64,000 nucleotides of DNA from Rhodanobacter sp. PCA2 (GTDB lineage: Bacteria > Pseudomonadota > Gammaproteobacteria > Xanthomonadales > Rhodanobacteraceae): positions 292,264 through 356,263 of the forward strand of contig NZ_NJIC01000009.1 in assembly GCF_013620825.1 (NCBI RefSeq). The letters are read 5' to 3'. Positions 36,597 through 45,285 of the stretch are shown here, one piece after another (the stretch's first letter is position 1; every line of letters begins with the position of its first letter). Position numbers and translations under genes: made by a program. The notes beneath the pieces were generated by a model that worked only from the letters and a program-made list of their open reading frames with translations, had not been told where the DNA came from and made no database searches.

Positions 36597-36821
36597 ATGT
36601 CGATCGCCACCCCCTTGAGTCTGCCGGTTGCCGCCAGCCGGCTTGCCCATTCGTTGCCGCTTGCTTCCCCGCGCACCCGGCCCGTGGAAATGCGCGCGGC
36701 CGTGCGCCGGGTCAGCAGCCTGTCGCTGCTGGAGGGCGAGCGCGAGCTGGTGATCCAGCACCAGGGCAGCGAGTACCACCTGCGGCTCACCCGCAACGAC
36801 AAGCTCATCCTCACCAAGTGA
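36597..36821 (+). CDS. hemP: Hemin uptake protein HemP/HmuP family
   Basis: HemP/HmuP are small proteins found with heme-uptake genes; some act as activators of the heme-receptor gene. The 74-residue product ends with the family signature ELVIQHQGSEYHLRLTRNDK followed by LILTK. The N-terminal half (SLPVAASRLAHSLPLAS) is variable. It is directly controlled by a Fur-type promoter. No heme receptor gene is in the window. Confidence 0.88.
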   Translation: MSIATPLSLPVAASRLAHSLPLASPRTRPVEMRAAVRRVSSLSLLEGERELVIQHQGSEYHLRLTRNDKLILTK

Positions 36822-36832
36822 TGCCCCCCGGC

Positions 36833-36856
36833 GCCGGGCCGTGCGAACGGCCCGGC
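36833..36856 (+). other. Strong hairpin between hemP and next gene
   Basis: GCCGGGCCG (36833-36841) and CGGCCCGGC (36848-36856) form a perfect 9-bp GC stem with a 6-base loop, 12 bp after the hemP stop. No T-run follows. It may reduce read-through into the downstream gene or protect the short hemP mRNA. Confidence 0.5.
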
Positions 36857-36931
36857 CCCCGCAACCACCCGCCAGCACGGCGCGGCGCCCGAAGCGCGGC
36901 ACGGCCAGCCAATCCAGCAAAGGAGACGGCG

Positions 36932-37492
36932 ATGTTCGGCTGGCTGGCTACCCATGTTGCCCATGTCTGTCCGCACGCCACCGGCGTGGCGGTGGAGCGG
37001 CGCTGGCTGCGGATCGCGCCGCAGCGGTTGGCGCGCTGCCTGCCGGCGACCGGCTGCGTGTTGTACCTGCCGTGCGCCTCGTCCGCGCTGGCGGAACGGA
37101 TCGTGCCCGGCCTGCTGGCGGGCAGCCGCGAGCTGGCGCCGCTGCTGTGCGTGCACTGGCTGGTCGCCGCCAGCGCGATCGGCAGCGACGGGCCGCACGA
37201 ATGGCTGGAATGCCGGGGCCGCGACGGCCGCTTGTGCGCCCGCCTGCATCTGCTGCCTGACAGCGACTATCTGGGCTGGGATGCCTTGCTGACGGCGGGC
37301 CTGCCGGTACACGCCGCGGCTGGCCAGCGCCCCGACGACGAACGCATCGCGGCGGCCCGGCTGCTGGACTTCCGCTGCGGCCGGCTGGCGGGGTTCGAAG
37401 TGCTGGATGCGCGGCCCGCGGCGCAGGTATCCACGCTCAGCGGCAGGATCGCGCGCGGCATCGCGCAGGCCGAGGGACTGGCCCTGCACTGA
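36932..37492 (+). CDS. Hypothetical protein downstream of hemP
   Basis: The 186-residue product (MFGWLATHVAHVCPHATGVA ...) has no recognised domain. It has four Cys in the first 85 residues and His near the N-terminus (HVAHVCPH), a pattern that could bind heme or metal, but this is speculative. AGGAG 8 bases before 36932 fixes the start. It is in the same orientation as Fur-controlled hemP, so a role in heme or iron handling is inferred from position only. Confidence 0.65.
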   Translation: MFGWLATHVAHVCPHATGVAVERRWLRIAPQRLARCLPATGCVLYLPCASSALAERIVPGLLAGSRELAPLLCVHWLVAASAIGSDGPHEWLECRGRDGRLCARLHLLPDSDYLGWDALLTAGLPVHAAAGQRPDDERIAAARLLDFRCGRLAGFEVLDARPAAQVSTLSGRIARGIAQAEGLALH

Positions 37493-37522
37493 GCGGCGCC
37501 CCGGCTTGTCCACTGTCCGCAT

Positions 37523-37538
37523 GGTGTCCGCGGACACC
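37523..37538. promoter_or_regulatory. 16-bp palindrome: candidate activator (UAS) site
   Basis: GGTGTCCGCGGACACC is a perfect 16-bp palindrome about 80 bp upstream of a consensus sigma-54 promoter, the normal distance for an NtrC-type enhancer. A related half-site (TGTCCGC) is at 37514-37520. The likely ligand is the sigma-54 activator encoded at 59799-61133. Confidence 0.7.
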
Positions 37539-37602
37539 GAGTCCGTTGCGCTCGGTCAGTACAAGCATTTGATGTATGGAATGTTTTTCGTGCACCGACG
37601 CT

Positions 37603-37619
37603 TGGCACGCGGATTGCTG
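37603..37619 (+). promoter_or_regulatory. Sigma-54 promoter of the exporter cluster
   Basis: TTGGCAC at 37603-37609 and TTGCT at 37615-37619, with exact GG-N10-GC spacing (GG 37605-37606, GC 37617-37618), match the sigma-54 consensus TGGCAC-N5-TTGCW. Transcription would start near 37630, giving a leader of about 34 bases before the adaptor ATG at 37664. Confidence 0.85.
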
Positions 37620-37663
37620 AGCACAGGTCGGGGGCCGCACTGTCCGCGGCCAGGGAATGCACG

Positions 37664-38935
37664 ATGATCCGCGACACTTCCGCTCAAGACCGCATCGTTG
37701 AAGCCAAGCCCAACCGCAAGCGCCGCATGATGTTCGTCGGCGGCGGCGTGGCCTTGCTGGTGGTGCTGGCGTTCGCGCTGCCCGGCATCCTCCGCCTGTT
37801 CTCGGCCGACGCTTCGGTGAGCGCGTCGCGGCTGGCCTTCGCCACCGTCGAGCGCGGCCCGTTCGTGCGCGACATCGCCGCCGAGGGCAAGGTGGTGGCG
37901 GCGAACAGCCCCACGCTCTACGCCACCTACGGCGGCGCCGCGGTGCTGAAGGTGCGCGCCGGCGACGCGGTGAAGAAGGGCCAGGTGCTCGCCGTGATCG
38001 ACAGCCCCGAGCTGCGCAACAAGCTGGCGCAGGAGCAGTCCAAGGCCGATGCGATGCAGGTGGACTACCTGCAGTCGCAGGTCGACGCGCGCACCAAGCG
38101 CGGCGAACTGCAGAAGGCCTACGACAACGCGCAGATCGACGAGAAGAGCGCCGCCAACAACCTCGACCGCGAGCAGAAGGCCTACACCGCCGGCGCCTCC
38201 ACCGGCGTGGCGGTCGACAAGGCCAAGGACGACCTGGAGAAGGCGAAGATCACCCTCGCGCATGCCAAGGCCGACCTCGGCATGAGCAACGACAGCCTGA
38301 ACTTCAACATCCAGTCGAAGAAGCTGGCGCACGACAACCAGATGCTGGCGGTGCAGGACCTGAAGCGCCAGGTGGACGACCTCAACGTGAAGTCGCCGGT
38401 GGACGGCCAGGTCGGCCAGCTCTTCATCGCGCCCGTCGCCACCGTGGCGAAGGACGCGCAACTGCTCAGCGTGATCGACCTCACCGCGCTGGAAGTGGAA
38501 GTGAAGGTGCCCGAGAGCTTCGCCCGCGACCTCGCGATCGGCATGACCGGCGAGATCAGCGGCAACGGCAACACCTGGAAGGGCCTGGTCAGCGCGATCT
38601 CGCCCGAAGTGGTGAACGGCGAAGTGGCCGCCCGCGTGCGCTTCGAAGGCGCCACGCCGCAGCAGCTGCGCCAGAACCAGCGCCTGTCCGTGCGCATCCT
38701 GCTCGACAAGCGCGACAACGTGCTCACCGTGCAGCGCGGCTCCTTCGTCGACGAATCCGGCGGCAGCTACGCCTACCTGGTCAAGGACGGCATCGCCACC
38801 AAGACGCCGATCCGCGTGGGCGTCAGCAGCATCGACAAGGTCGAGATCCTGCAAGGCCTGAAGGAGGGCGACCGCATCGTGATCTCCGGCACCGACAGCT
38901 TCAAGGGCGCGCAGCGCGTGGCGATCAGTCGATAA
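37664..38935 (+). CDS. Periplasmic adaptor (HlyD/MacA-type membrane fusion protein)
   Basis: Adaptors of this family bridge an inner-membrane ABC or RND pump to a TolC channel. The 423-residue product has one N-terminal membrane anchor (about residues 23-45) and a split lipoyl domain (VLKVRAGDAVKKGQVLAVID near 90-109 and DLNVKSPVDGQVGQLF near 242-257). Between them is a long coiled-coil hairpin (about 115-235), followed by beta-barrel and membrane-proximal domains. It is the first gene of the exporter cluster, behind a sigma-54 promoter, and the only adaptor for all seven permease pairs. Confidence 0.92.
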   Translation: MIRDTSAQDRIVEAKPNRKRRMMFVGGGVALLVVLAFALPGILRLFSADASVSASRLAFATVERGPFVRDIAAEGKVVAANSPTLYATYGGAAVLKVRAGDAVKKGQVLAVIDSPELRNKLAQEQSKADAMQVDYLQSQVDARTKRGELQKAYDNAQIDEKSAANNLDREQKAYTAGASTGVAVDKAKDDLEKAKITLAHAKADLGMSNDSLNFNIQSKKLAHDNQMLAVQDLKRQVDDLNVKSPVDGQVGQLFIAPVATVAKDAQLLSVIDLTALEVEVKVPESFARDLAIGMTGEISGNGNTWKGLVSAISPEVVNGEVAARVRFEGATPQQLRQNQRLSVRILLDKRDNVLTVQRGSFVDESGGSYAYLVKDGIATKTPIRVGVSSIDKVEILQGLKEGDRIVISGTDSFKGAQRVAISR

Positions 38936-38954
38936 GGGCAGTACCCCCTCCCGA

Positions 38955-38978
38955 CCTCCCCCTGCGGGCAGGGGGAGG
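38955..38978. repeat. GC hairpin between adaptor and ATPase genes
   Basis: CCTCCCCCTG (38955-38964) and CAGGGGGAGG (38969-38978) form a perfect 10-bp stem. It belongs to the CCCTCTCCC/GGGAGAGGG type of intergenic repeat also seen at 41152-41240, 46598-46690 and 63330-63390. Four of these lie within or at the end of the exporter cluster. Confidence 0.65.
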
Positions 38979-39018
38979 AGAAGAACGAAGAACCATCCAC
39001 CACCGAGGAACGTGAACC

Positions 39019-39744
39019 ATGCTCAAGATGACCCACCTGTCCAAGGTCTACCGCACCGAAGTGGTGGAGACCTACGCGCTGCGCGACTTCAACATCGACG
39101 TGAAGGAAGGCGAGTTCGTCGCCGTCACCGGTCCGTCCGGTTCGGGCAAGACCACCTTCCTCACCATCGCCGGCCTGCTGGAAACCTTCACCGGCGGCGA
39201 GTACCACCTCGACGGCAGCGAAGTGAGCCAGCTCAACGACAACGCGCGCTCGAAGATCCGCAACGAGAAGATCGGCTTCATCTTCCAGGCGTTCAACCTG
39301 ATTCCCGACCTCAACGTGTTCGACAACGTGGAAGTGCCGCTGCGCTACCGCGGCATGAAGGCGCCGGAGCGCAAGCAGCGCATCATGGACGCGCTGGAGC
39401 GCGTGGGTCTGGCCTCGCGCTTCAAGCACTACCCGGCCGAACTCTCCGGCGGCCAGCAGCAGCGCGTGGCGATCGCCCGCGCGCTGGCCGGCTCGCCGCG
39501 CCTGCTGCTCGCCGACGAACCCACCGGCAACCTGGACACGCAGATGGCCCGCGGCGTGCTGGAGCTGCTGGAGGAGATCCACCGCGACGGCGCCACCATC
39601 GTGATGGTGACCCACGATCCCGAACTGGCCGCGCGCGCGCAGCGCAACGTGCACATCATCGACGGCCAGGTGGTGGACCTGTCCGAGGACCCGCGCTTCC
39701 ACGCCAGCGTGGCCGCCGCGCGCGGCAACGCCAATCCGGCCTGA
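39019..39744 (+). CDS. ABC transporter ATPase (MacB/LolD type)
   Basis: This 241-residue ATPase has Walker A GPSGSGKTT (residues 38-46), a Q-loop (GFIFQAFNLIPDLNVFDNVE), the signature LSGGQQQRVAIARAL and Walker B LLLADEPTGNLD, followed by the H-loop VTHD. The LNVFDNVE and PLRYRGM segments are typical of the MacB/LolD/FtsE group, which powers FtsX-fold permeases by mechanotransmission. It is the only ATPase in the cluster, so it must serve all 14 permeases if they are active. Confidence 0.95.
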   Translation: MLKMTHLSKVYRTEVVETYALRDFNIDVKEGEFVAVTGPSGSGKTTFLTIAGLLETFTGGEYHLDGSEVSQLNDNARSKIRNEKIGFIFQAFNLIPDLNVFDNVEVPLRYRGMKAPERKQRIMDALERVGLASRFKHYPAELSGGQQQRVAIARALAGSPRLLLADEPTGNLDTQMARGVLELLEEIHRDGATIVMVTHDPELAARAQRNVHIIDGQVVDLSEDPRFHASVAAARGNANPA

Positions 39745-39779
39745 AGCCCCCGTCGACCACCATCCTGCGAGTCCCGTCC

Positions 39780-41126
39780 ATGCGTCTGAAGTTGCTGCCC
39801 GTGCTGCTCCTGCTCGCCGTCGCCCCGCTGCCGGGGCGCGCCGAGGACTTGATGGACGCCTACCGGCAGGCCGTCGCCAACGATCCCGTCCTCGCCACCG
39901 CCGACGCGCAGCGCCTGATGGTGGCCGAGGGCGTGCCGATCGCGCGGTCGGCGCTGTTGCCGCAACTGTCCGCGGGCCTGCAGCTGAACCAGATCCACAG
40001 CGGCGGCAACGGCCAGACCACCAACAGCAGCGGCAACATCATCAGCACCGCGGGCGGCGGCCACACGCGCGACCGCAACTTCACCGGCAACCTGAGCCAG
40101 TCCATCATCGACCTGTCCGCGATCGCGAACCTGCGCGCCGCGCACGCGGCCGACGATGCGCAGGAGCAGACCTACCAGGCCGCGTTGCAGAACCTGTACG
40201 TCCGTGTCGCCAACGCGTACTTCAACGTCCTGGTGTCGGAGGACATGGTGGGCATCAACCGCGCCTACGAGGACGCCTACAAGCAGGAGTACGACCAGAC
40301 CTCCACGCGCTTCAAGAACGGCCTGTCGATGGCGGCGGACGTCAGCCAGTCCAAGGCGCTGTACCTGTACATCAAGGCGCAGCGGATCGGCGCGGAGGAC
40401 AGCCTCAAGGACGCGCGCCGCGCGCTGCAGCAGATCACCGGCAAGCCGGTCGGCACGCTGTTGAAGCTGCGCGACGACCTGCCCACGGAGGCGCCGCAGC
40501 CGAACGACGAGAAGGCCTGGGTGGATGCGGCGCTGAAGACCAACCCCGCCGTGCTCGCCGCGCGCTACGCCGTCAGCAGCGACGAGCACAAGGTGTCGGC
40601 GGCGCGCGCCGGCCACCTGCCCACGCTCACCGCGGGCGTGGGCTACAACAAGTTCGGCCAGTGGTCGAACACGGCGCCGGGCACGGGCGCCTACGGACCG
40701 GCCACCACCACGGTCGGCCTCACGCTCACCGTCCCGCTGTTCAGCGGCGGGCTCACGCATGCGCGGGTGAAGCAGGCGCTCTATCAGCGCGACGCGGACG
40801 AGGGCGTGCTGGAAAGCCAGCGCCGCCAGGCCGCGCGCGACGCCGCCAACTACTTCAACCTGGTGCAGGACGGCATCGAGCAGGTAGCCAGCGCACGCGA
40901 CTCGGTGGAGGCCGCGGAGAAGACCGTGACCTCGATGCGCGCGGGCTACTCCATCGGCACGCAGTCGCTGACCAGCGTGGTGATCGCCATCCAGTACCTC
41001 GCCAACATGCAGAGCGAATACACGGTGGTGCGCCACCAGTTCATCCTCAACAAGCTGCTGCTCAAGCAGGCCGCCGGCACCATCGACATGTCCGACCTGC
41101 AGGCGGTCAACGGGTTGCTGAAATGA
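39780..41126 (+). CDS. TolC-family outer-membrane channel protein
   Basis: The 448-residue product has a Sec signal peptide (MRLKLLPVLLLLAVAPLPGR-A) and the two-fold TolC repeat of long helices and beta strands (EDLMDAYRQAVANDPVLATA ... and KTNPAVLAARYAVSSDEHKV ...). A YNKFGQWS beta segment and the conserved VTVPLFSGG-like TLTVPLFSGGLTHARVKQA follow. It forms the outer-membrane duct for the adaptor/ATPase/permease assembly. It starts 36 bp after the ATPase gene. Confidence 0.92.
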   Translation: MRLKLLPVLLLLAVAPLPGRAEDLMDAYRQAVANDPVLATADAQRLMVAEGVPIARSALLPQLSAGLQLNQIHSGGNGQTTNSSGNIISTAGGGHTRDRNFTGNLSQSIIDLSAIANLRAAHAADDAQEQTYQAALQNLYVRVANAYFNVLVSEDMVGINRAYEDAYKQEYDQTSTRFKNGLSMAADVSQSKALYLYIKAQRIGAEDSLKDARRALQQITGKPVGTLLKLRDDLPTEAPQPNDEKAWVDAALKTNPAVLAARYAVSSDEHKVSAARAGHLPTLTAGVGYNKFGQWSNTAPGTGAYGPATTTVGLTLTVPLFSGGLTHARVKQALYQRDADEGVLESQRRQAARDAANYFNLVQDGIEQVASARDSVEAAEKTVTSMRAGYSIGTQSLTSVVIAIQYLANMQSEYTVVRHQFILNKLLLKQAAGTIDMSDLQAVNGLLK

Positions 41127-41151
41127 GCGCGAATCTTGCCATGCGCTTTTC

Positions 41152-41240
41152 CCCTCTCCCCCAGGGAGAGGGTGCGGGCAGGGCGTGGCGCCCCGCTTCG
41201 GCCGAACCCTCGCCACAATCCCTCTCCCATGGGGAGAGGG
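41152..41240. repeat. Double GC-hairpin repeat before permease pair 1
   Basis: Two copies of CCCTCTCCC / GGGAGAGGG hairpins (41152-41172 and 41220-41240) flank a GC-rich centre in the 137-bp spacer between the outer-membrane protein gene and the first permease. The element type is common between genes in Xanthomonadales. It could modulate expression of the permease array relative to the shared chassis genes. Confidence 0.65.
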
Positions 41241-41263
41241 GCTCAAGTGCGGAGGACTGAGCG

Positions 41264-42574
41264 GTGTTCGCCTACTACCTCCAGCTCGGCATGCGCAGCC
41301 TGCGCCGCAACCCGGCGCTCACCACGCTGATGGTGATGGCGATCGGCTTCGGCGTGGCGGCGTCGATGATCACGTATTCGGTGTTCCGCGCGGTGTCCGG
41401 CAACCCCATCCCCGACAAGTCGGGGCAGTTGTTCACGCCGCAGGTCGACGCCTGGGGGCCGCAGCAGAACCTGAAGGGCGAGCCGGCCGAGGCGCTGGGC
41501 TACGTGGACGCGATGGCGCTGATGCGCACCCTGCACGCGAAGCGCCAGACCCTGCTGTACATGGTGCAGATGTCGGTGATGCCGGACGGCGAGCGCGACC
41601 TGCCGCTGAACGCGAACGGCTACGCCGTCGGCGGCGATTTCTTCCCGATGTTCGAGGTGCCGTTCCAGTACGGCGCGGCCTGGAGCCGGCAGGACGACCA
41701 GTCCCGCGCGGCGGTGGTGGTGATCAGCGCCGAGCTCAACCAGAAGCTGTTCGGCGGCGCCGACAGCGTGGGCCGCAGCGTCGACTTCGGCGGACACGAT
41801 TACCGCATCGTGGGTGTGACCCGCCCGTGGAATCCGCGCCCGCGCTTCTTCGACCTGTTCAGCACCCAGGGCTTCGAGGAGCCCTCGGACTTCTACATGC
41901 CGTTCAACCGCGCGCTGGACCTGCAGATGCGCACCGGCGGCCGCAACAGCTGCCGCGGCAAGCTGGATTTCACCACCTGGGACGGCTGGCTGCAGAGCAA
42001 CTGCGTGTGGGTCACGCCGTGGGTGGAACTGGACAGCGCCGCGGACGTCGCGAGCTATCGCCGCTTCCTGGAAAGCTACGCCGCCGACCAGCAGAAGGCC
42101 GGCCGCTTCGACTGGGCGCCCAACGTGCGCCTGCGCAACGTGACGGAGTGGCTGGACTACGAGCACGTGGTGCCGCCGGAGAGCCGCATGTCGCTGCTGG
42201 TGTCGCTGGGCTTCTTCCTGATCTGCCTGATCAACACCGTGGGCCTGCTGCTGGCCAAGTTCCTGCGCCGCAGCGGCGAGATCGGCGTGCGCCGCGCGCT
42301 GGGCGCCACGCGGCGGGAGATCTACACGCAATACCTGATCGAGGCGGCCGCGGTGGGCCTGGCCGGCGGCCTGGTGGGCCTGCTGCTCACCGCCGCGGGC
42401 GTGTCGGGCGTGGGCCTGCTGTTCCCGCCCAAGATCGCGCAGCTGGCGGAGCTGGATTTCTCGCTGGTGGGGCTGACCCTGCTGGTGGCGGTCGTGGCGA
42501 CCCTGCTCGCGGCGTTCTATCCGGCCTGGCGCGCGGCGCGCGTGCAGCCGGCCTGGCAACTGAAGTCGAACTGA
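41264..42574 (+). CDS. FtsX/MacB-type permease, pair 1 A subunit
   Basis: The 436-residue protein has the MacB fold: TM1 (about 20-42), a periplasmic domain of some 260 residues, then TM2-TM4 (about 308-424). The MFAYYLQLGMRSLRR start and FLRRSGEIGVRRALGATRRE coupling segment define class A. The periplasmic domain has the motif DFFPMFEVPFQYGAAW and a cysteine pair C230/C247. With pair 2 it forms a sub-group (GFGVAASM in TM1, SVFRAVSGNPIP). Pair 1 B follows after 10 bp. The likely role is one half of a heterodimeric mechanotransmission exporter. Confidence 0.9.
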   Translation: MFAYYLQLGMRSLRRNPALTTLMVMAIGFGVAASMITYSVFRAVSGNPIPDKSGQLFTPQVDAWGPQQNLKGEPAEALGYVDAMALMRTLHAKRQTLLYMVQMSVMPDGERDLPLNANGYAVGGDFFPMFEVPFQYGAAWSRQDDQSRAAVVVISAELNQKLFGGADSVGRSVDFGGHDYRIVGVTRPWNPRPRFFDLFSTQGFEEPSDFYMPFNRALDLQMRTGGRNSCRGKLDFTTWDGWLQSNCVWVTPWVELDSAADVASYRRFLESYAADQQKAGRFDWAPNVRLRNVTEWLDYEHVVPPESRMSLLVSLGFFLICLINTVGLLLAKFLRRSGEIGVRRALGATRREIYTQYLIEAAAVGLAGGLVGLLLTAAGVSGVGLLFPPKIAQLAELDFSLVGLTLLVAVVATLLAAFYPAWRAARVQPAWQLKSN

Positions 42575-42584
42575 GGCGACGGCG

Positions 42585-43826
42585 ATGAGCCTGCACGTCA
42601 AACCCATCCTCGTCGCGCTGCGCCGGCACAAGGCGGGCACGCTGCTGATCGCGCTGCAGATCGCGCTGACCCTGGCGATCGTCTGCAACGCGCTGTTCAT
42701 CATCCACCAGCGCCTGTCCAGCATGGCCGAGGTCAGCGGCGTGGACGAGGCCAACGTGTTCGTGATCCGCAACCAGTGGGCGGTGATCGACCGCACCACG
42801 CAGCAGGTCGACGCCCAGGTGCGGGCCGACCTGCTCGCGCTGCGGCAGCTGCCCGGCGTGCAGGACGCCAGCGCCGCCACCGGCTATCCGCTGCAGGGCG
42901 GCGGCTGGGACAACTACGTGATGATGACGCCGGACCAGGTGGAGCCCACCACCGATTCCGCGGTGTACGTGGGCGACGAGCATTTCATCGGCACGCTGGG
43001 CCTGCGCCTGGTCGCCGGGCGCAACTTCCGTCCCGACGAAGTCGGCGTGATGGGCACCCAGGAAGCGGTCGCCCCGCCGGTGACCGTCGTGAGCAAGGCG
43101 CTGGCCGACCGGCTGTTCCCCGGCGGCGATGCGCTGGGCAAGAACATCTACGCGATGAGCGCGAAGCCCAGCACCATCATCGGCATCGTCGATCCGCTGC
43201 ACCGGCAGGGCACGTCCTCGTGGAACAAGGCCTATGCCGGGCAGTCGCTGATCTGGCCGGCGCGCCCCGACGATGCGCGCGGCGTGTTCTACATCGTGCG
43301 CGCGAAGCCGGGCCAGCTCGCCGACGCCATGCGCGAGGCGCCCAAGGCGCTGTACGCACAGAGCCGCATGCGCATCATCGACGCCAAGGACGGCATCCAG
43401 GATTACGCCGAAGTCCGTCGGCGCGCCTACGACAGCGACCGCGGCACGGCGATCCTGATGGGCATCATCTGCACCGCGCTGCTCGCGATCACCGCCGCCG
43501 GCATCGTGGGCCTCACCAGTTTCTGGGTCGGCCAGCGCCGCCGGCAGATCGGCATCCGTCGTGCGCTGGGCGCCACCCGCCACGACATCCTGGGCTACTT
43601 CCTCACCGAGAACTTCCTGATCGGCGTGGCCGGCGCGCTGGTCGGCGTGGTGCTCGCCGTGGCGATGAACCTCTGGATGATCACCCACGCCGAAATGGAA
43701 CGGATGCCGACGGTCTACGTGCTGGCCGGCGTGATCGTGCTGCTTCTGCTGGGCCAGGGCGCGACGTTCGCGCCGGCGCTGCGCGCCTCGCGCGTGCCGC
43801 CGGTGGAGGCGACGCGCCCCGTTTGA
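42585..43826 (+). CDS. FtsX/MacB-type permease, pair 1 B subunit
   Basis: Class B permease of 413 residues: short basic N-terminus with LVALRRHKAGTLLIALQIAL, TM1 near 18-38, and a periplasmic domain with LPGVQDASAATGYPL and LGLRLVAGRNFRPDE. The TM2-TM4 block contains GLTSFWVGQRRRQIGIRRAL and GATRHDILGYFLTENFLIGV. It has no periplasmic cysteine. The conserved tail is PPVEATRPV. It is probably the obligate partner of the preceding A subunit. Confidence 0.9.
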   Translation: MSLHVKPILVALRRHKAGTLLIALQIALTLAIVCNALFIIHQRLSSMAEVSGVDEANVFVIRNQWAVIDRTTQQVDAQVRADLLALRQLPGVQDASAATGYPLQGGGWDNYVMMTPDQVEPTTDSAVYVGDEHFIGTLGLRLVAGRNFRPDEVGVMGTQEAVAPPVTVVSKALADRLFPGGDALGKNIYAMSAKPSTIIGIVDPLHRQGTSSWNKAYAGQSLIWPARPDDARGVFYIVRAKPGQLADAMREAPKALYAQSRMRIIDAKDGIQDYAEVRRRAYDSDRGTAILMGIICTALLAITAAGIVGLTSFWVGQRRRQIGIRRALGATRHDILGYFLTENFLIGVAGALVGVVLAVAMNLWMITHAEMERMPTVYVLAGVIVLLLLGQGATFAPALRASRVPPVEATRPV

Positions 43827-43865
43827 CGCACCCCGCATTCCCCATTTCCTTCCCGAGGACCGACC

Positions 43866-45182
43866 ATGTTCGCCTACTACCTCGACCTGGCACTGCGCAG
43901 CCTCAAGCGCAGCCCCGGCCTCACCGCGCTGATGGTGCTGGCGATCGGCTTCGGCGTGGCCGCGTCGATGACCTCGTGGTCGGTGTTCCGCGCCGTGTCG
44001 GGCGACCCGATTCCGTGGAAGTCCGCGCAGCTGTTCGTGCCGCAGATCGACAACTGGGGCCCGAACGGCCGCAGCGCCGACGGCGACCCGCCGAACGCGA
44101 TGGACTACACCGATGCGACCGCGCTGATGCGCGACCACCGCGCCCGGCTGCAGTCGGCGATGTACCAGATCTCGCCCTCGGTGGTGCCGGCGGAGGCCAG
44201 CAAGCACCCGATCAACGTCAGCGGCCATGCGGTGTTCGGCGAGTTCTTCCCGATGCTGGACGTGCCGTTCCTGTACGGCAGCGGCTGGAGCGCCAGCGAC
44301 GATGCGAACCGCGCCCAGGTGGTGGTGATCAGCAGCAAGCTCAACGAGAAGCTGTTCGGCGGCACCAACAGCGTGGGCAAGAGCGTCAACATCGAGCGCG
44401 CCGACTACCGCGTGGTCGGCGTGCTGGACAACTGGAACCCGCAGCCGCGCTTCTACGACGTGGTCAATTCCGGCGGTTTCGACAGCGGCACCGAGGACGT
44501 GTTCCTGCCGTTCCAGACCGCGATCCAGGCGAACATCCCGAACGACGGCAACACCAACTGCAACGCGGTGCCCAAGGAACCCGGCTTCGCCGGCCTGCAG
44601 CATTCCGAGTGCGTGTGGATCGCCTTCATGGCCGAGCTGGACGACGCGGCGGCGGTGACGACCTACCGCGACTACCTGCAGGGCTACGCGCGCGAGCAGC
44701 AGCAGGCCGGGCGCTTCGCCTGGGCGCCGAACAACCGCCTGCGCAGCCTGCCGGAGTGGCTGGACAACCAGCACGTGGTGCCCAGCGACACCAAGGTCTC
44801 GCTGCTGGTGGCGCTGGGCCTGCTGCTGGTGTGCCTGGTCAACACCATCGGCCTGCTGCTGGCGAAGTTCCTGCGCCGCAGCAGCGAGATCGGCGTGCGC
44901 CGCGCGCTGGGCGCACCGCGTTCGGCGATCTACGCGCAGTTCCTCACCGAGGCCGGCATCGTCGGCGTGGCCGGCGGCGTGCTCGGCCTGCTGCTCACCT
45001 GCGCGGGCGTGGCCAGCGTGGGCTGGGTGATGCCGAAGGACATCGCCAGCCTTGCACGGCTGGACGTCTCGCTGCTGCTGCTGACCCTGCTGGTGGCCGT
45101 GGTCGCCACGATGCTGGCGGGCCTGTATCCCACCTACCGCGCCTCGCGGGTGCAGCCCGCGTGGCAACTGAAATCGAACTGA
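43866..45182 (+). CDS. FtsX/MacB-type permease, pair 2 A subunit
   Basis: Class A permease of 438 residues, closest in style to pair 1 A (MFAYYLDLALRSLKRSPGLT, GFGVAASMTSWSVFRAVSGD). The periplasmic domain has EFFPMLDVPFLYGSGW, LNEKLFGGTNSVGKSV and the cysteine pair C232/C249. The C-terminal core reads LLLAKFLRRSSEIGVRRALG and ends QPAWQLKSN, identical to pair 1 A. The gene starts 39 bp after pair 1 B. Confidence 0.9.
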   Translation: MFAYYLDLALRSLKRSPGLTALMVLAIGFGVAASMTSWSVFRAVSGDPIPWKSAQLFVPQIDNWGPNGRSADGDPPNAMDYTDATALMRDHRARLQSAMYQISPSVVPAEASKHPINVSGHAVFGEFFPMLDVPFLYGSGWSASDDANRAQVVVISSKLNEKLFGGTNSVGKSVNIERADYRVVGVLDNWNPQPRFYDVVNSGGFDSGTEDVFLPFQTAIQANIPNDGNTNCNAVPKEPGFAGLQHSECVWIAFMAELDDAAAVTTYRDYLQGYAREQQQAGRFAWAPNNRLRSLPEWLDNQHVVPSDTKVSLLVALGLLLVCLVNTIGLLLAKFLRRSSEIGVRRALGAPRSAIYAQFLTEAGIVGVAGGVLGLLLTCAGVASVGWVMPKDIASLARLDVSLLLLTLLVAVVATMLAGLYPTYRASRVQPAWQLKSN

Positions 45183-45186
45183 CCGG

Positions 45187-45284
45187 TCGTCACCCCGGCG
45201 CAGGCCGGGGCGCAGCGACTTCCAACCATCGCCACGGCACTGGGTTCCGGCGTGCGCCGGAACGACGAGCAGAGAGGATTCCGC
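45187..45284. repeat. Repeat between pair 2 A and B
   Basis: The 103-bp spacer holds GTCACCCCGGCGCAGGCCGG (hairpin CCCCGGC / GCCGGGG), then ccatcgccacggcactgggt, a second stem TTCCGGCG / CGCCGGAA and acgacgagcag. The cgtcac-ccgg ... actgg ... gacgag layout resembles the dispersed repeats at 14.7, 23.7 and 63.6 kb. It splits the only A/B pair with a long internal gap. Confidence 0.55.
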
Positions 45285-45285
45285 C

